Assembly (NCBI RefSeq): GCF_003172955.1
Contig: NZ_QGKR01000226.1
Coordinates: forward strand, 1 to 64,000
DNA length: 64,000 nucleotides
Source: Micromonospora acroterricola
GTDB taxonomy: Bacteria > Actinomycetota > Actinomycetes > Mycobacteriales > Micromonosporaceae
Direction: 5' to 3'
Part shown: one piece after another, positions 17,248 through 26,133 of the stretch
How positions within the stretch are numbered: the stretch's first letter is position 1
How the letters are laid out: every line of letters begins with the position of its first letter
The notes under the pieces: model-generated
The model's database searches: none
What the model was told of the DNA's origin: nothing
What the model saw: only the letters and a program-made list of their open reading frames with translations
Program-made: the position numbers and the translations under genes

Positions 17248-17638
17248 ACGGCTCCTGAGGGGGTCGGCAAAGACATCGCCGACCAGACTTCCCGGCACAC
17301 CTGACCCGTACTGTAACGACCGCCCATCAGTCCGACGATCACGGCCCACGCTGGCCGCCCATCGCACGGCCAGCCCGTGAACAGGTGGGCGACCTCAATA
17401 CCTGATCATGTCCCACGGGTACCCAGGTGGGCGGTCCCGTCCCAGTGAATGCCGCGCCGCTGTCAGCTGCCGGCCAGGCGCCAACATCCGCTCAATCGGA
17501 GAATTCTTCTATCGACATTGACATAATGCCATCAATCGGACCCGCAGAGGCCCGCTGCGAAGCGGATTTGGCTACCCCTGCGGGGGGCACGTTGACCGAG
17601 CGCGGCGATGGCCGGGCCAGAGTCGGAGAGGTTCCGTC

Positions 17639-17870
17639 TTGTCCCCTCCTCAACGTCGCGCTCGACCACCGGCGAACGGCAGGGGCGGCTGGCTGAACAG
17701 TCGGCCGGTACTACTGTTCGCGTTCGCGTTCGCGGTGATGGCCGACCCGGTCTCCTCGGTGGCGTACGCGATCGAGGCGGCGTTGCGGGCGTTGAACGCC
17801 GACCTGTCACTGCTCATCCCGACGATGACCCTCGTCGTGGGCCTGATCGGACTGGTGATCCTGAACTACC
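17639..17870 (+). pseudogene. APC-family permease, 5' fragment
   Basis: The frame from 17639 encodes LLFAFAFAVMADPVSSVAYA and LIPTMTLVVGLIGLVILNYH, the first two helices of an amino-acid/polyamine permease. The match stops near 17870, where the sequence becomes the antisense of the di-iron protein gene end. At least ten helices are missing. The 270 bp before it (17368-17638) hold no gene that I can support. Confidence 0.65.
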
Positions 17871-18632
17871 ACCAACCAACCCGAGACCGTCGAGGCCCGG
17901 AAGCCGATGGATGCGCTCGTCGAGTTGGTCGATCACCGTGGCTCCAGCAGGACCGCCGAGCAGGTAGCCGACCAGATGCGTCGTCTCGGCCCGGGGCATC
18001 ATCCCGGAACCGACCGGCGCCCAGAACCTGCGCAACGCGAATCGGGTCAGCCGCCGGGCACGCGCCGACCGGAGTAGCCGGTCCCGGGCCTGCGTCGCGT
18101 AGAGGGCGATGTGCCGCGTCTCCTGCCGCATAAGCCGGCCCAGCACGTCGGTGAGGATCGGATGCTGCTCACGCTCGGCGAGTCGTGAGTACCCGGCATG
18201 CGTGGACCACTCGTTGACCGCACCCCAGGCCATGTGAACGGCGACGAAGTCAACGCCGATGAGGTTGGCGGCGAGCGCCTGCTGGATGGGCGCCCAGCGG
18301 TCGCGCCAGCCGAGCCCCGCCCGGACGGCGGCGATGTGCGCGTTGCCCGTCGGGATGTCAGGGGCGTCGAGGACCTTCGCCAGCACCTCGCCGTGCAAGT
18401 ACTCCTCGTACGCCCACATGGTGAGGAACGTGGTGACCCTGGGGTCGGCGTGTGACGGGGTGACGAGCAGGTCCCGCGGGTAGCAGACGGTGTGGCTCTC
18501 GATGTCGCACATGTACCGCAGGCAGCGCAGCGCCTCCGGCGACAGCGGCCGGTCCCGGAACCCGCCGTAGTCGACGTCGCGATCATCGATCTTTGCGGCT
18601 GCGTGCTTATAGGAGTCAAGCTCGATCGCCAT
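17814..18632 (-). CDS. ferritin-like di-iron protein (acyl-ACP desaturase-like)
   Basis: A helical-bundle protein with two iron-ligand motifs: AYEEYLHGEVLAKV (E-E-x-x-H, residues ~74-87) and RQETRHIALYATQARDRL (E-x-x-H, ~169-186). The region before the first (YMCDIESHTVCYPRDLLVTP) is typical of a ferritin-like group related to acyl-ACP desaturases. Its catalytic activity is not certain. The natural C-terminus seems to end near RIHRLPGLDGLGLV; the remaining ~20 residues are antisense of the APC fragment, so the last codons are an acquired tail. Start ATG 18632, divergent from the CHRD gene. Confidence 0.7.
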   Translation of the reverse strand: MAIELDSYKHAAAKIDDRDVDYGGFRDRPLSPEALRCLRYMCDIESHTVCYPRDLLVTPSHADPRVTTFLTMWAYEEYLHGEVLAKVLDAPDIPTGNAHIAAVRAGLGWRDRWAPIQQALAANLIGVDFVAVHMAWGAVNEWSTHAGYSRLAEREQHPILTDVLGRLMRQETRHIALYATQARDRLLRSARARRLTRFALRRFWAPVGSGMMPRAETTHLVGYLLGGPAGATVIDQLDERIHRLPGLDGLGLVGGSSGSPVRSGPRRGSSSG

Positions 18633-18811
18633 ACCTGTTCTTCGGCGCGGACCGGTACGTGGACTGCTCTCGACCGCAGCGGAGGAGTGGCTCGCCGCCC
18701 GGGCCGGGAAAGAATCCGGTCCGGCACCAATCCGGCGGGCGACAGGCGACGAATCCCTCCCGACAGCACCTGAGCATCAACGCCGAACCCAGGCGGAGAC
18801 GGAGATCTGTT

Positions 18812-19600
18812 GTGAGATTGTCCCGAGCCCTGCTCGCCCTGCCAGCGGCCGCGCTGGTCCTTGCGTTCCCGGCCGTCGCGCACGCCGACGAGAGCGTGCA
18901 GGTCCAGTTGCAGGACCTCAACGAAACCGGTGCCACCGGGACCGCGACGCTGACCGCGACCAGCGGCGGCGACCTGAAGGTCATGATCCGGTCGAAGGGC
19001 ATGACGCCGAACTCGCCGCACGCCCAACACGTGCACGGCGCCGCCAACGGCATGGACTTCCACTGCCCGGACAAGTCCGCCGACACCAACGGCAACGGCT
19101 ACGTCAGCACCGAAGAGGGCCTGAAGATGTACGGCGACATCTTCATCTCGTTGACTACCACCGGAGACACGACCAAGGCCAGCGGCCTGGCCGTGGACCG
19201 GATGCCAACCGCCGACGCGAAGGGCAACCTCAGCTACGAGCGCACCATCCCCGCCGCGGACCTGCCCACGGGCACGATCGAGCACCTGAAGGACCTGCAC
19301 CTTGTGCAGCACGGCATCGACGCCAACAAGAACGGCAAGTACGACATGGAAGCGCTCGGCGAGTCGACGTTCGCCAAATCCATCGGCGTCAACGGCATCC
19401 CCGCCGAGGCCACCGACCCCGCCACCTGCGGCATGGTCAGCGGTGCCGCCGCCGGTTCTGTACCCGCAGGGGGAGTCGCCACCGGCGACGGCAGCACCTC
19501 CGGCGGATCCCCGATGATGATGTACACCGTGGGTGGCCTCGCGCTGCTCGGCGCCGCCGGCGCGGTCGTCGCGCGACGCCGATTCGCCGACGAACGCTGA
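18812..19600 (+). CDS. secreted CHRD-like, membrane-anchored surface protein
   Basis: GTG 18812 gives a signal peptide (LSRALLALPAAALVLAFPAV ending at AHA). A beta-sandwich region resembling the CHRD domain follows, with NSPHAQHVHGAANG and ASGLAVDRMPT. Two EF-hand-like acidic loops are DTNGNGYVSTEEG and DANKNGKYDMEA. It ends with a glycine/serine linker, a membrane helix (MMMYTVGGLALLGAAGAVVA) and an RRR tail. There is no LPXTG-type motif before the helix, yet a class F sortase lies 16 bp downstream, so a non-canonical sorting signal or simple membrane anchoring are both possible. Confidence 0.75.
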   Translation: MRLSRALLALPAAALVLAFPAVAHADESVQVQLQDLNETGATGTATLTATSGGDLKVMIRSKGMTPNSPHAQHVHGAANGMDFHCPDKSADTNGNGYVSTEEGLKMYGDIFISLTTTGDTTKASGLAVDRMPTADAKGNLSYERTIPAADLPTGTIEHLKDLHLVQHGIDANKNGKYDMEALGESTFAKSIGVNGIPAEATDPATCGMVSGAAAGSVPAGGVATGDGSTSGGSPMMMYTVGGLALLGAAGAVVARRRFADER

Positions 19601-19616
19601 GCCGGAAGCAATCGTG

Positions 19617-20303
19617 ATGGACACCGGCGAGGCACCAGTGCCGGCCGGCCGCCGCCAAGGGCGCTACGCGCTCCTGGCGGTGGCCGGCATCCTCACCGTG
19701 ACGGCCGCCCTGACGATCGGTCTCGCGGTCGCCGGCCGGGACGGGGACCCGACCCGACCTGACGCATCCGCTGCGGCATCAGCCGCGAACGCATCGCCTG
19801 TCCCGGCAACCCGGCCGGGTGAACTGACCTCGGGCCCGCTGATGGCCAGCTCACCGCCGACGCGGGTGTCGATCCCGTCGCTGAAGGCCACCGCGGCCAC
19901 CGTCGCCCTCGGCCTTCAAACGGACGGTGCGATGCAGGTGCCGGACAGCGCCACCGACGTAGGGTGGTTCACCAAGGCGCCGATGCCCGGCGCGCTCGGC
20001 CCGGCCGTGCTGGCCGGCCACGTCAACTGGAAGGGTCGTCGCGGGACGTTCTTCGACCTGGGCAAGCTGGCCGTCGGTGCCGGGATCGCGGTCAATCGTC
20101 AAGACGGCAGCACCGCGATGTTCACCGTCACCAAGGTCGAGCAGTATCCCAAGGACCGATTCCCCACCGATGAGGTGTACGGGGCGACCGACCACGCGGC
20201 GCTCCGCCTGATCACCTGCGGCGGCGAGTTCGACGACACCACGCAGCACTACCGCGACAATGTCATCGTCTACGCCCGCCTTGCTCACGCTCATCCCGCC
20301 TAA
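19617..20303 (+). CDS. class F sortase
   Basis: A 228-residue membrane-anchored transpeptidase. One N-terminal membrane helix (LLAVAGILTVTAALTIGLAV) precedes a low-complexity linker and the sortase barrel. The catalytic His is in VLAGHVNWKG, Cys in LRLITCGGEF, Arg in TQHYRDNVIVYA. Class F is typical of actinobacteria. ATG 19617 (or GTG 19614). It follows the CHRD-like protein by 16 bp, so that protein is the obvious candidate partner or substrate. SigK starts 54 bp after, possibly in the same transcription unit. Confidence 0.88.
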   Translation: MDTGEAPVPAGRRQGRYALLAVAGILTVTAALTIGLAVAGRDGDPTRPDASAAASAANASPVPATRPGELTSGPLMASSPPTRVSIPSLKATAATVALGLQTDGAMQVPDSATDVGWFTKAPMPGALGPAVLAGHVNWKGRRGTFFDLGKLAVGAGIAVNRQDGSTAMFTVTKVEQYPKDRFPTDEVYGATDHAALRLITCGGEFDDTTQHYRDNVIVYARLAHAHPA

Positions 20304-20357
20304 GACGCCGAGTACGCGTCGGCGGCGCACCGAGTCGTCGCCAGCACAGGAGAGGAC

Positions 20358-20984
20358 ATGCCGAGAATGAGCGGTGACCCGGAACAGGCGCGGCGGTTGC
20401 GATCAGTGCCGCCGGACGCCGCGACCCCACCGAACGCCGACGAGCTGTTGCCGCGAGTGGCGCGGGGTGACGAGGCGGCGTTCGCGGCGCTGTACGACGC
20501 CGTGGCGGGCAGGGTCCTCGGGCTGGCCCGCCGCGTGGTGCGCGACCCGGCGCAGGCGGAGGAGGTGACGCAGGAGGTGATGGTCGAGGTGTGGCGCACC
20601 GCCGGCCGCTTCGACGCCGGCCGCGGGTCGGCCTCGGCGTGGGTCCTCACCATGGCCCACCGCCGGGCGGTGGACAGGGTGCGCTCCGAGCAGGCCCACA
20701 CCAACCGTGCTTCGCGGGTCAGCGCGAGTGAGACGCACGTTCCCTATGACGAGGTGGTCGAGGACGTCACCGCCCGATTGGAGCGCGAGCAGGTCCGCAG
20801 GTGCCTGGGCCGGTTGACGCCGGTCCAGCGGGAGGCGGTGACCCTGGCCTACTACGGCGGCCACACCTACCGCGAGGTCGCCGAGAAATTGCGGACGCCG
20901 CTGCCGACGGTAAAGACACGGATGCGCGACGGGCTGATCCGGATGCGCGACTGCTTGGGCATCGAGATGGAGGGAAGGGCATGA
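20358..20984 (+). CDS. sigK: ECF sigma factor SigK
   Basis: A 208-residue ECF sigma factor. Region 2 is EAAFAALYDAVAGRVLGLAR through VTQEVMVEVWRTAGRFD. Region 4 is LTPVQREAVTLAYYGGHTYR, then LPTVKTRMRDGLIRMRD. It matches the SigK group, which is controlled by the membrane anti-sigma factor RskA. ATG 20358 follows AGGAGAGG. The stop overlaps the RskA start (ATGA), the usual sigK-rskA arrangement. Confidence 0.9.
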   Translation: MPRMSGDPEQARRLRSVPPDAATPPNADELLPRVARGDEAAFAALYDAVAGRVLGLARRVVRDPAQAEEVTQEVMVEVWRTAGRFDAGRGSASAWVLTMAHRRAVDRVRSEQAHTNRASRVSASETHVPYDEVVEDVTARLEREQVRRCLGRLTPVQREAVTLAYYGGHTYREVAEKLRTPLPTVKTRMRDGLIRMRDCLGIEMEGRA

Positions 20985-21712
20985 ACGCCGATGTTCACAC
21001 CCTCGCTGGTGCGTACGTCCTCGACGCGGTCGACGACCTTGAGAGGGCGGCGTTCGAGCGGCACCTGGCCGAGTGCGAGCCGTGTCGCGTCGAGGTGGCC
21101 GAGTTGGGGGAGACCGTTTCACGACTTGCCGACGACACCGTCGTCGAGGCCACACCGCCGGGGTTGCGGGAGCGGACCCTCGCCCAGGCGGCCCGGACCC
21201 CGCAGCTGCGCGTCAGCGCCGCAGGTGCCACCGACAGACGGCATGCAGGCAGGTGGCGTCAGCTCACCGTGGCCGCCGCCGCGGCCGTCCTCCTGGCCGG
21301 CGGCGCAAGCGCGGTCACCTGGACCGTGAGCAACGATCGGATCAGCGACGAGCAGGCCAGCAGCGACCAGGCCCGGCAGATCGCCGCCGTACTGGACGCC
21401 CCGGACGCCCGGGTGTTCGAGCGCCAGCTGCAGCCCGGCGGCGCCGCGACCGTGGTGATTTCCCGCGACCGCGACCGCGGGGTGGTGCTGCTGCGCGACC
21501 TGCCCACTCCCGGCCCCGGGCGGATCTACGAGCTGTGGCTCATCCGTGACGCGGAGCCGGCCCGCTCGGTGGGGCGACTCGCCGAGGGGGTCAGGGGGTC
21601 GACCACGGTCATCGGTCCGGTCGCGCAGGCGGGCACGTTCGGGGTGTCCAACGAGCCCGTCGGCGGCTCCGTCGCCCCGACGCGAATCGTGGGTACGGTC
21701 GAGCTGAGCTGA
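20981..21712 (+). CDS. rskA: anti-sigma factor RskA family
   Basis: A 243-residue protein. The N-terminal zinc-associated anti-sigma domain has HTLAGAYVLDAVDDLERAAF and HLAECEPC (H-x3-C-x2-C). One membrane helix (LTVAAAAAVLLAGGASAVTW, about residue 87-106) follows. The extracytoplasmic RskA domain has RIYELWLI and ends RIVGTVELS. It would hold SigK at the membrane and release it upon regulated proteolysis. ATG 20981 overlaps the sigK stop by 4 bp. Confidence 0.92.
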   Translation: MNADVHTLAGAYVLDAVDDLERAAFERHLAECEPCRVEVAELGETVSRLADDTVVEATPPGLRERTLAQAARTPQLRVSAAGATDRRHAGRWRQLTVAAAAAVLLAGGASAVTWTVSNDRISDEQASSDQARQIAAVLDAPDARVFERQLQPGGAATVVISRDRDRGVVLLRDLPTPGPGRIYELWLIRDAEPARSVGRLAEGVRGSTTVIGPVAQAGTFGVSNEPVGGSVAPTRIVGTVELS

Positions 21713-21717
21713 GCCCT

Positions 21718-21747
21718 GGCCGGCCACGGTCACACCGTCGGCCGGCC
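21718..21747 (+). terminator. hairpin after sigK-rskA
   Basis: Arms GGCCGGCCACGGT (21718-21730) and ACCGT-C-GGCCGGCC (21734-21747) pair with one bulged C and a CAC loop. It lies 6 bp after the rskA stop and probably ends the CHRD-sortase-sigK-rskA transcription unit. Confidence 0.6.
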
Positions 21748-21840
21748 CGGCCCGTTTCGGTACGACACTGCTCAATACGACAGTCGGTGTGCCCCTCATC
21801 ACCGACCCATCCGTGCGGCGCTCCGCTCCGAATCACTCAC

Positions 21841-23511
21841 ATGGATGACGAGCTGCTCGCCGGCCGGTACCGCAAGCTCCTGCTGATGGGGGACGCCGCG
21901 ACCCTCGGATGCGTCTGGCTGGCACGCGACGAGGTGCTCGACCGGCACGTTGCGCTCCAGCAGATCGCTGTACCGGGATGGGCGAGCGACGCCGAACGGT
22001 CACGGTTGCAGGAGCGCACGCTCGGCGAGGTTCGCGGACTGGCCGGTCTGGATCATCCGGGCGTCGTGGGGATGTGGGACGTGCTGAGCACCGACGGTTA
22101 CCTGTGGCTCGTCATGGAGCACGTACCCTCCCGGGCCCTGTCCGAGGTGGTCACCGCCGACGGCCCGCGCGCACCCGCCGAGGTGACGCGGATCGGCCTG
22201 CACCTGCTCGCCGCACTGAGCGCCGCCCATGCGACGGGAGTCGTGCACGGGGAACTGAGCCCCCAGAACGTACTCCTCGCCGACGACGGGCGGGTCATGC
22301 TCGGCGGGTTCGGCCTGTCGATATTCGACAGCCGTAGCCCAGCGACCGTCACCGCGCCGACCCTGTCGACGGTCCAGTACGTCGCGCCGGAGCGCGCCCG
22401 CGACGGCAGGTCCACCCCCGCCACCGACCTGTGGGCCCTCGGCGCGACGCTCTACCTGGCAGCGGAGGGCCGCCCACCGTGGAGCAGGTCCTCGACCCTG
22501 GCCACCCTCGCCGCTCTGGCCACCGAGTCACCCGACCGGATGAGCGTCCTGCCGCTCGAACCCGCGATCACGGGTCTGCTGCTGCGTAACCCCCGTCAGC
22601 GTCTGTCCGCTCAGGAGGCACGCGACCAACTTGAGCAGGTTGCCGCGGCGACCGTACCCATCGAGCCTGTGCCGGCGCCCCTGTCGCGCCGCTGGCGGCG
22701 CGTGGCCGACACCCTCCGTCGCCGGCCGGGAGCCTCCGCCACCCCGGTCTTGCCGGTCGCGCAGGACGGAATCGACACCACGGTAATTCGGGTCAGGGCG
22801 TCAGCCCCTCGCGACCGGACGACCGCCTGGGCGTTCGCTGGCGCCGCTGTGGGCCTGTTGGCGGTCGTGGCCGTTGTCGTCACGGCAGCCGGTGCCGTGA
22901 TCGGCGGCCTGCGCGGCCAGGACGGCGCGCCAGCCTCCGCACCAGGCGGTGCGGCGGCCGGCGCGATGGAGCCAACCGAGGCGGCACCACCCACCCACCT
23001 GTGCCTGAACGACGCCGCCTCCCGCGACGCCGAGCCGCTGCAGGAGCCCACCGCGCCGCTGCCGTACGCCCTGCCAGACGGTTGGGCGTGGCATCAGGAC
23101 CCGAACGGCTTCCTGGTAGCGGTGCCCGTGGGATGGACCCGGCACACCGAGGGCGAAACGGTCTGCCTCCGCGACCCCGCCGAGGTGCGGGCCATCGCTG
23201 TCGACCCGAGCGCCACAGTTTCCTCCATACCGTCGACGCGGTGGGAGGCTGCGGAGCGCGACGTGCTGAAGACTGGGGCACTGCCCGGCTACCGGAAGAT
23301 CAGCATCGGGCCGGTCATCCGCCCGGGCGGCGCCGCAGAGTGGGAGTACACCTGTGACCAGCCCGGGGGTGAGCGGCTGCACGCCCGCCAGCTGCTGGTC
23401 AACGACAGCAAGACCCGCGCCTACAGCCTGTCCTGGATCACCCAGGACAGGCAGTGGAGCGTGACCGAGCCCTTCCAACGACTAGCCTTCGCGAGCTTCC
23501 GTCTCGACTGA
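21841..23511 (+). CDS. membrane-anchored Ser/Thr pseudokinase
   Basis: The N-terminal ~270 residues have the Hanks-kinase fold order, but every catalytic landmark is replaced. The glycine loop is degenerate (LLLMGDAATLGCVW). The VAIK lysine is Gln40 (VALQ). The HRDLKPxN loop is HGELSPQN (residues 136-143: Arg to Gly, Asp to Glu, Lys to Ser). DFG is GFG (156-158). APE is kept (YVAPERA). A basic linker, one membrane helix (about residues 325-355, GLLAVVAVVVTAAGAVIGGL) and an exported ~190-residue domain (WAWHQDPNGFLVAVPVGW) follow. I infer a non-catalytic scaffold or ATP-sensing receptor. Start ATG 21841 fits the kinase N-terminus. Confidence 0.85.
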   Translation: MDDELLAGRYRKLLLMGDAATLGCVWLARDEVLDRHVALQQIAVPGWASDAERSRLQERTLGEVRGLAGLDHPGVVGMWDVLSTDGYLWLVMEHVPSRALSEVVTADGPRAPAEVTRIGLHLLAALSAAHATGVVHGELSPQNVLLADDGRVMLGGFGLSIFDSRSPATVTAPTLSTVQYVAPERARDGRSTPATDLWALGATLYLAAEGRPPWSRSSTLATLAALATESPDRMSVLPLEPAITGLLLRNPRQRLSAQEARDQLEQVAAATVPIEPVPAPLSRRWRRVADTLRRRPGASATPVLPVAQDGIDTTVIRVRASAPRDRTTAWAFAGAAVGLLAVVAVVVTAAGAVIGGLRGQDGAPASAPGGAAAGAMEPTEAAPPTHLCLNDAASRDAEPLQEPTAPLPYALPDGWAWHQDPNGFLVAVPVGWTRHTEGETVCLRDPAEVRAIAVDPSATVSSIPSTRWEAAERDVLKTGALPGYRKISIGPVIRPGGAAEWEYTCDQPGGERLHARQLLVNDSKTRAYSLSWITQDRQWSVTEPFQRLAFASFRLD

Positions 23512-23746
23512 CCCCGCCCGGTGGTCAGCGCCGACGGGCGCTACGTTGTCCTCGCCTCGTGCGCGACCAACCTGGTGAGCGGGCGCCGGAGCCGCTACGA
23601 CGTCTTCCTTCGTGTATCGCGTCATGGGCAGCACCATTCGTTTGCTGAAGGAGCTCGGGTTCGTGCGTGAAGGACGTTGCGGGAAGTGTGTCGCGAACGG
23701 CAACCTCACGTCAGGGTGTGCTGCTCACAGCCGGTCCCATCGACGT

Positions 23747-24568
23747 CTACTTCACCGCACTGAGGCGCTCAGCCTCGGTATGCCTCGAGCAGTCGCAGCC
23801 ACACCTCGGTGATCGTCGGGAATGGCGGGACCGCGTGCCACAGTCTGTCGATGGCACCTGGCTGGCGACCGCGATCGTCGCCGAGTGCAGCAGGTCGGCG
23901 ATACCCGGCCCCACGAAGGTGACGCCAAGCAGGTGCTCGCCGTCCAGGTCGACGACCATCCGGGCGCGGCCCTCGTACCCATCGGCCCAGAGCGCCGCCC
24001 CCGGGACCCGGACCATATCGACGTCCACCACCCGGACCCGGTAGCCGGCGCGTTCAGCTTGCTCCGCTGTCATCCCGACCGCACCGACCTCCGGGTCGGT
24101 GAAGATGACCTGAGGTACGGCGTACGTGTCGGCGGTGGTCTGATGCGGTCCCCACGCATTGGTGTCCAGGGGACGGCCGGCGGCCCGCGCGGCGATCACG
24201 TTGCCGACGATGCGAGCCTGGTACTTGCCCTGGTGAGTGAGCAGCGCGCGGTGGTTGATGTCGCCGATGGCGTAGAGCCAGTCGCCGTCGACCCCGACGA
24301 CGGCGTGCCAGACAGCGTCGACCGGCTGGGTCGGGACGACTTGGTAGGACTCGCCGGTCGGCAGGAGCATCCCGAAGTCGGTCCTGCCCATGCGATCGGC
24401 GTATGCCTTCAGAAAGACGAGGAACTGCCCGACGGCGCGCTCGGCGTAGGTCTGGGATACCTCCTGTCTGGTAGGGAAGTAGCGGGTGATCTTGTTGAAG
24501 ACTTCGGCTGAGACGAGAGTGCAGGGATCTGCGGCGATCGTGGCCGGCCTGTCTGCGGTGATACTCAA
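23747..24568 (-). pseudogene. chimera: unknown-family N-terminus fused to FAD/NAD(P) oxidoreductase C-terminus, frameshifted
   Basis: Residues 1 to ~90 (PCTLVSAEVFNKITRYF, then QFLVFLKAYADRMG and PVDAVWHAV) resemble a small actinobacterial protein type with a VDxxWHxF end. From residue ~92 (DGDWLYAIGDINHRALLTHQ) the sequence is the last third of a dihydrolipoamide-dehydrogenase/mercuric-reductase-type flavoprotein: VPQVIFTDPEVGAVGMT and GVTFVGPGIADLLHSATIAV. The next motif (IDRLWHAVPPFPTITEVWLR) lies in another frame and ends at 23769, showing a frameshift. Neither half is complete; no FAD-binding GxGxxG and no redox disulfide remain. Confidence 0.75.
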
Positions 24569-24803
24569 AACCCATCCTTCATCCTGCGCGGATCAGCGGT
24601 AGGTGCCATCGCGTCACCTTCGGAGCTAAATTGCGTCGGTCTATTCGCTGTCGTGGAACGATCATGATTCGCTGTGGACTCGCGGCGGGCCGTGCGGAGG
24701 TCCCCTCACCCGCCTCCAGTAGCGACAGAGCATGCTCGTCCGGTCCGGTGGCCCGGGTACAGAGGCCGGCGAGCTCTGCTGGGGACTCATCCCGCTGGTC
24801 CGC

Positions 24804-25235
24804 TCAGCCCGCCGTCCGCGCCCGGCGGCTGCGCGCGCGGTGGCGGCCGTCCCGCAGCAGGGTCAGTGCGATCACGAGGAGACCGAGTAGGGCGACGACC
24901 GCGTTGGCGGTGGTCAGGTAAATCGCCTCGGTGCGGCTCGCGTGGTCCAGGTGGGTGAGGTGGAAGAAGAAATGCGGAATGGCGAAGGTCGAGAAGGTCA
25001 GCGCCGCGGGGATGGTGAACACCGCGCGGGGTACGACGAGGGCGATCCCGAGGACGACCGCGAGGCCGAGGGTGGCTCCGCCGAAGTCGCGGGCGTAGTG
25101 CTCGCTGAACGGCGGGGTGAGGGTGACGGTGGGGAAGTGGTCGTAGAAGTTTCTGGGGAAGACCTGGTTCCAGAAGCCCACCACGAGCTCGTCGAGGAAG
25201 AGGATCGCCAGGGCGATGCGAATCAGGGCGGTCAT
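24804..25235 (-). CDS. small four-helix membrane protein (paralogue A)
   Basis: A 143-residue protein with ~4 hydrophobic segments: LAILFLDELVVGFWNQ, VVLGIALVVPRAVFTIPAAL, FFFHLTHLDH and VVALLGLLVIALTLL. A conserved outward-facing block is FPTVTLTPPFSEHYARDFGG. I do not recognise a named family; it resembles DoxX-like small quinone-linked proteins in size only. It is clearly paralogous to 26868-27317 (NFYDHFPTV/SFYQYFPTV, EHYARDFGGATL/KHYARDFGGATL). It lies 34 bp after the SDR gene on the same strand and is probably in its operon. Confidence 0.75.
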   Translation of the reverse strand: MTALIRIALAILFLDELVVGFWNQVFPRNFYDHFPTVTLTPPFSEHYARDFGGATLGLAVVLGIALVVPRAVFTIPAALTFSTFAIPHFFFHLTHLDHASRTEAIYLTTANAVVALLGLLVIALTLLRDGRHRARSRRARTAG

Positions 25236-25269
25236 CGCGCTCCTCGCTCCCGCCCCTGACTGGTCGCGC

Positions 25270-26034
25270 TCATCGGCGCGACCTCGCCATGCGCTGGGTG
25301 GCCGGACTGGCCAGCCACTGGTCGAAGGTCTGCTCCCCGCGCGGCCCAGGTCCGGAGGGCAGCAGCCCACCCTGGATGAATTCCCGTCCCGTTTGGCCGG
25401 GGAGTCGCAACGGCACCACCGGCCGGTGCGATCCACGAGCGCGCAGAAGCCGGCGGACCATGTCCGGCATCCGGCACCGCTCGGGCCCGGCGATCTCCGG
25501 GGCCAGACCGACCGGGCCGCCGACCACGAGGTCGACGAGGCACCGTGCGACCTCGTGCGCGGCCACGGGTTGGCTGATCATCTCCGGGACGACGGCGACC
25601 GGCCAGCGGTGGTGGATCAGCTGTGCCGCGAACTCGTGGAACTGGGTGGAGCGCAGCACGGTCCACGGGATGGGCCCACTGCGGACCAGTTGCTCATGCC
25701 GCCGTTTGCCGGCGTAATAGCCGAAATCTATCCGGTCACTTCCGACAATCGACAGGGCGACGTGATGGCGGACCCCGGCGCGCTCCTCCGCAGCCAGCAG
25801 GTTGCGGGTAGCGGTCCCGAAGAACGCCTCGGATCTCTTGCGCCGGGTCGTGGGAGCGTTGCTCACGTCGATCACGGCGGACTCACTGGTCAGGGCGTCG
25901 TCCAAGCCGGTCCCGCGTACGAGGTCCACACCCTGCGAACGAGCGAGCACGACCGGCTCATGACCGGCATCCTGGACGGCGTCGACCACCAGCCGGCCGA
26001 TCCACCCGGTGCCACCGGCCACAGCGATGCGCAT
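25270..26034 (-). CDS. NAD(P)-binding SDR-like oxidoreductase
   Basis: A 254-residue atypical short-chain dehydrogenase. The Rossmann motif GGTGWIG is right at the N-terminus (MRIAVAGGTGWIGRLVVDAV). SAVIDVSNAPTTRR and VALSIVGSDRIDFGYYAGKR follow, with the YxxxK-like pair in YYAGKR. The end is QTFDQWLAS. It resembles NmrA-like/atypical SDRs with uncertain substrate. ATG 26034 has GAGAGGTGG upstream; the extension to 26124 is not supported. Confidence 0.85.
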   Translation of the reverse strand: MRIAVAGGTGWIGRLVVDAVQDAGHEPVVLARSQGVDLVRGTGLDDALTSESAVIDVSNAPTTRRKRSEAFFGTATRNLLAAEERAGVRHHVALSIVGSDRIDFGYYAGKRRHEQLVRSGPIPWTVLRSTQFHEFAAQLIHHRWPVAVVPEMISQPVAAHEVARCLVDLVVGGPVGLAPEIAGPERCRMPDMVRRLLRARGSHRPVVPLRLPGQTGREFIQGGLLPSGPGPRGEQTFDQWLASPATQRMARSRR

Positions 26035-26133
26035 GATTCCACCTCTCTGAGGGGCGATCGTCGGTATCACTGCGGCGACGCCAGAACCATCGTATTTCGG
26101 CTCAAACCCGGGCAACTGAGACATTATTGGGGT

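Noticed and set aside
18047..19624. 525-codon minus-strand frame across the CHRD and di-iron genes
   Set aside because: Runs through two well-supported genes in a non-coding phase.
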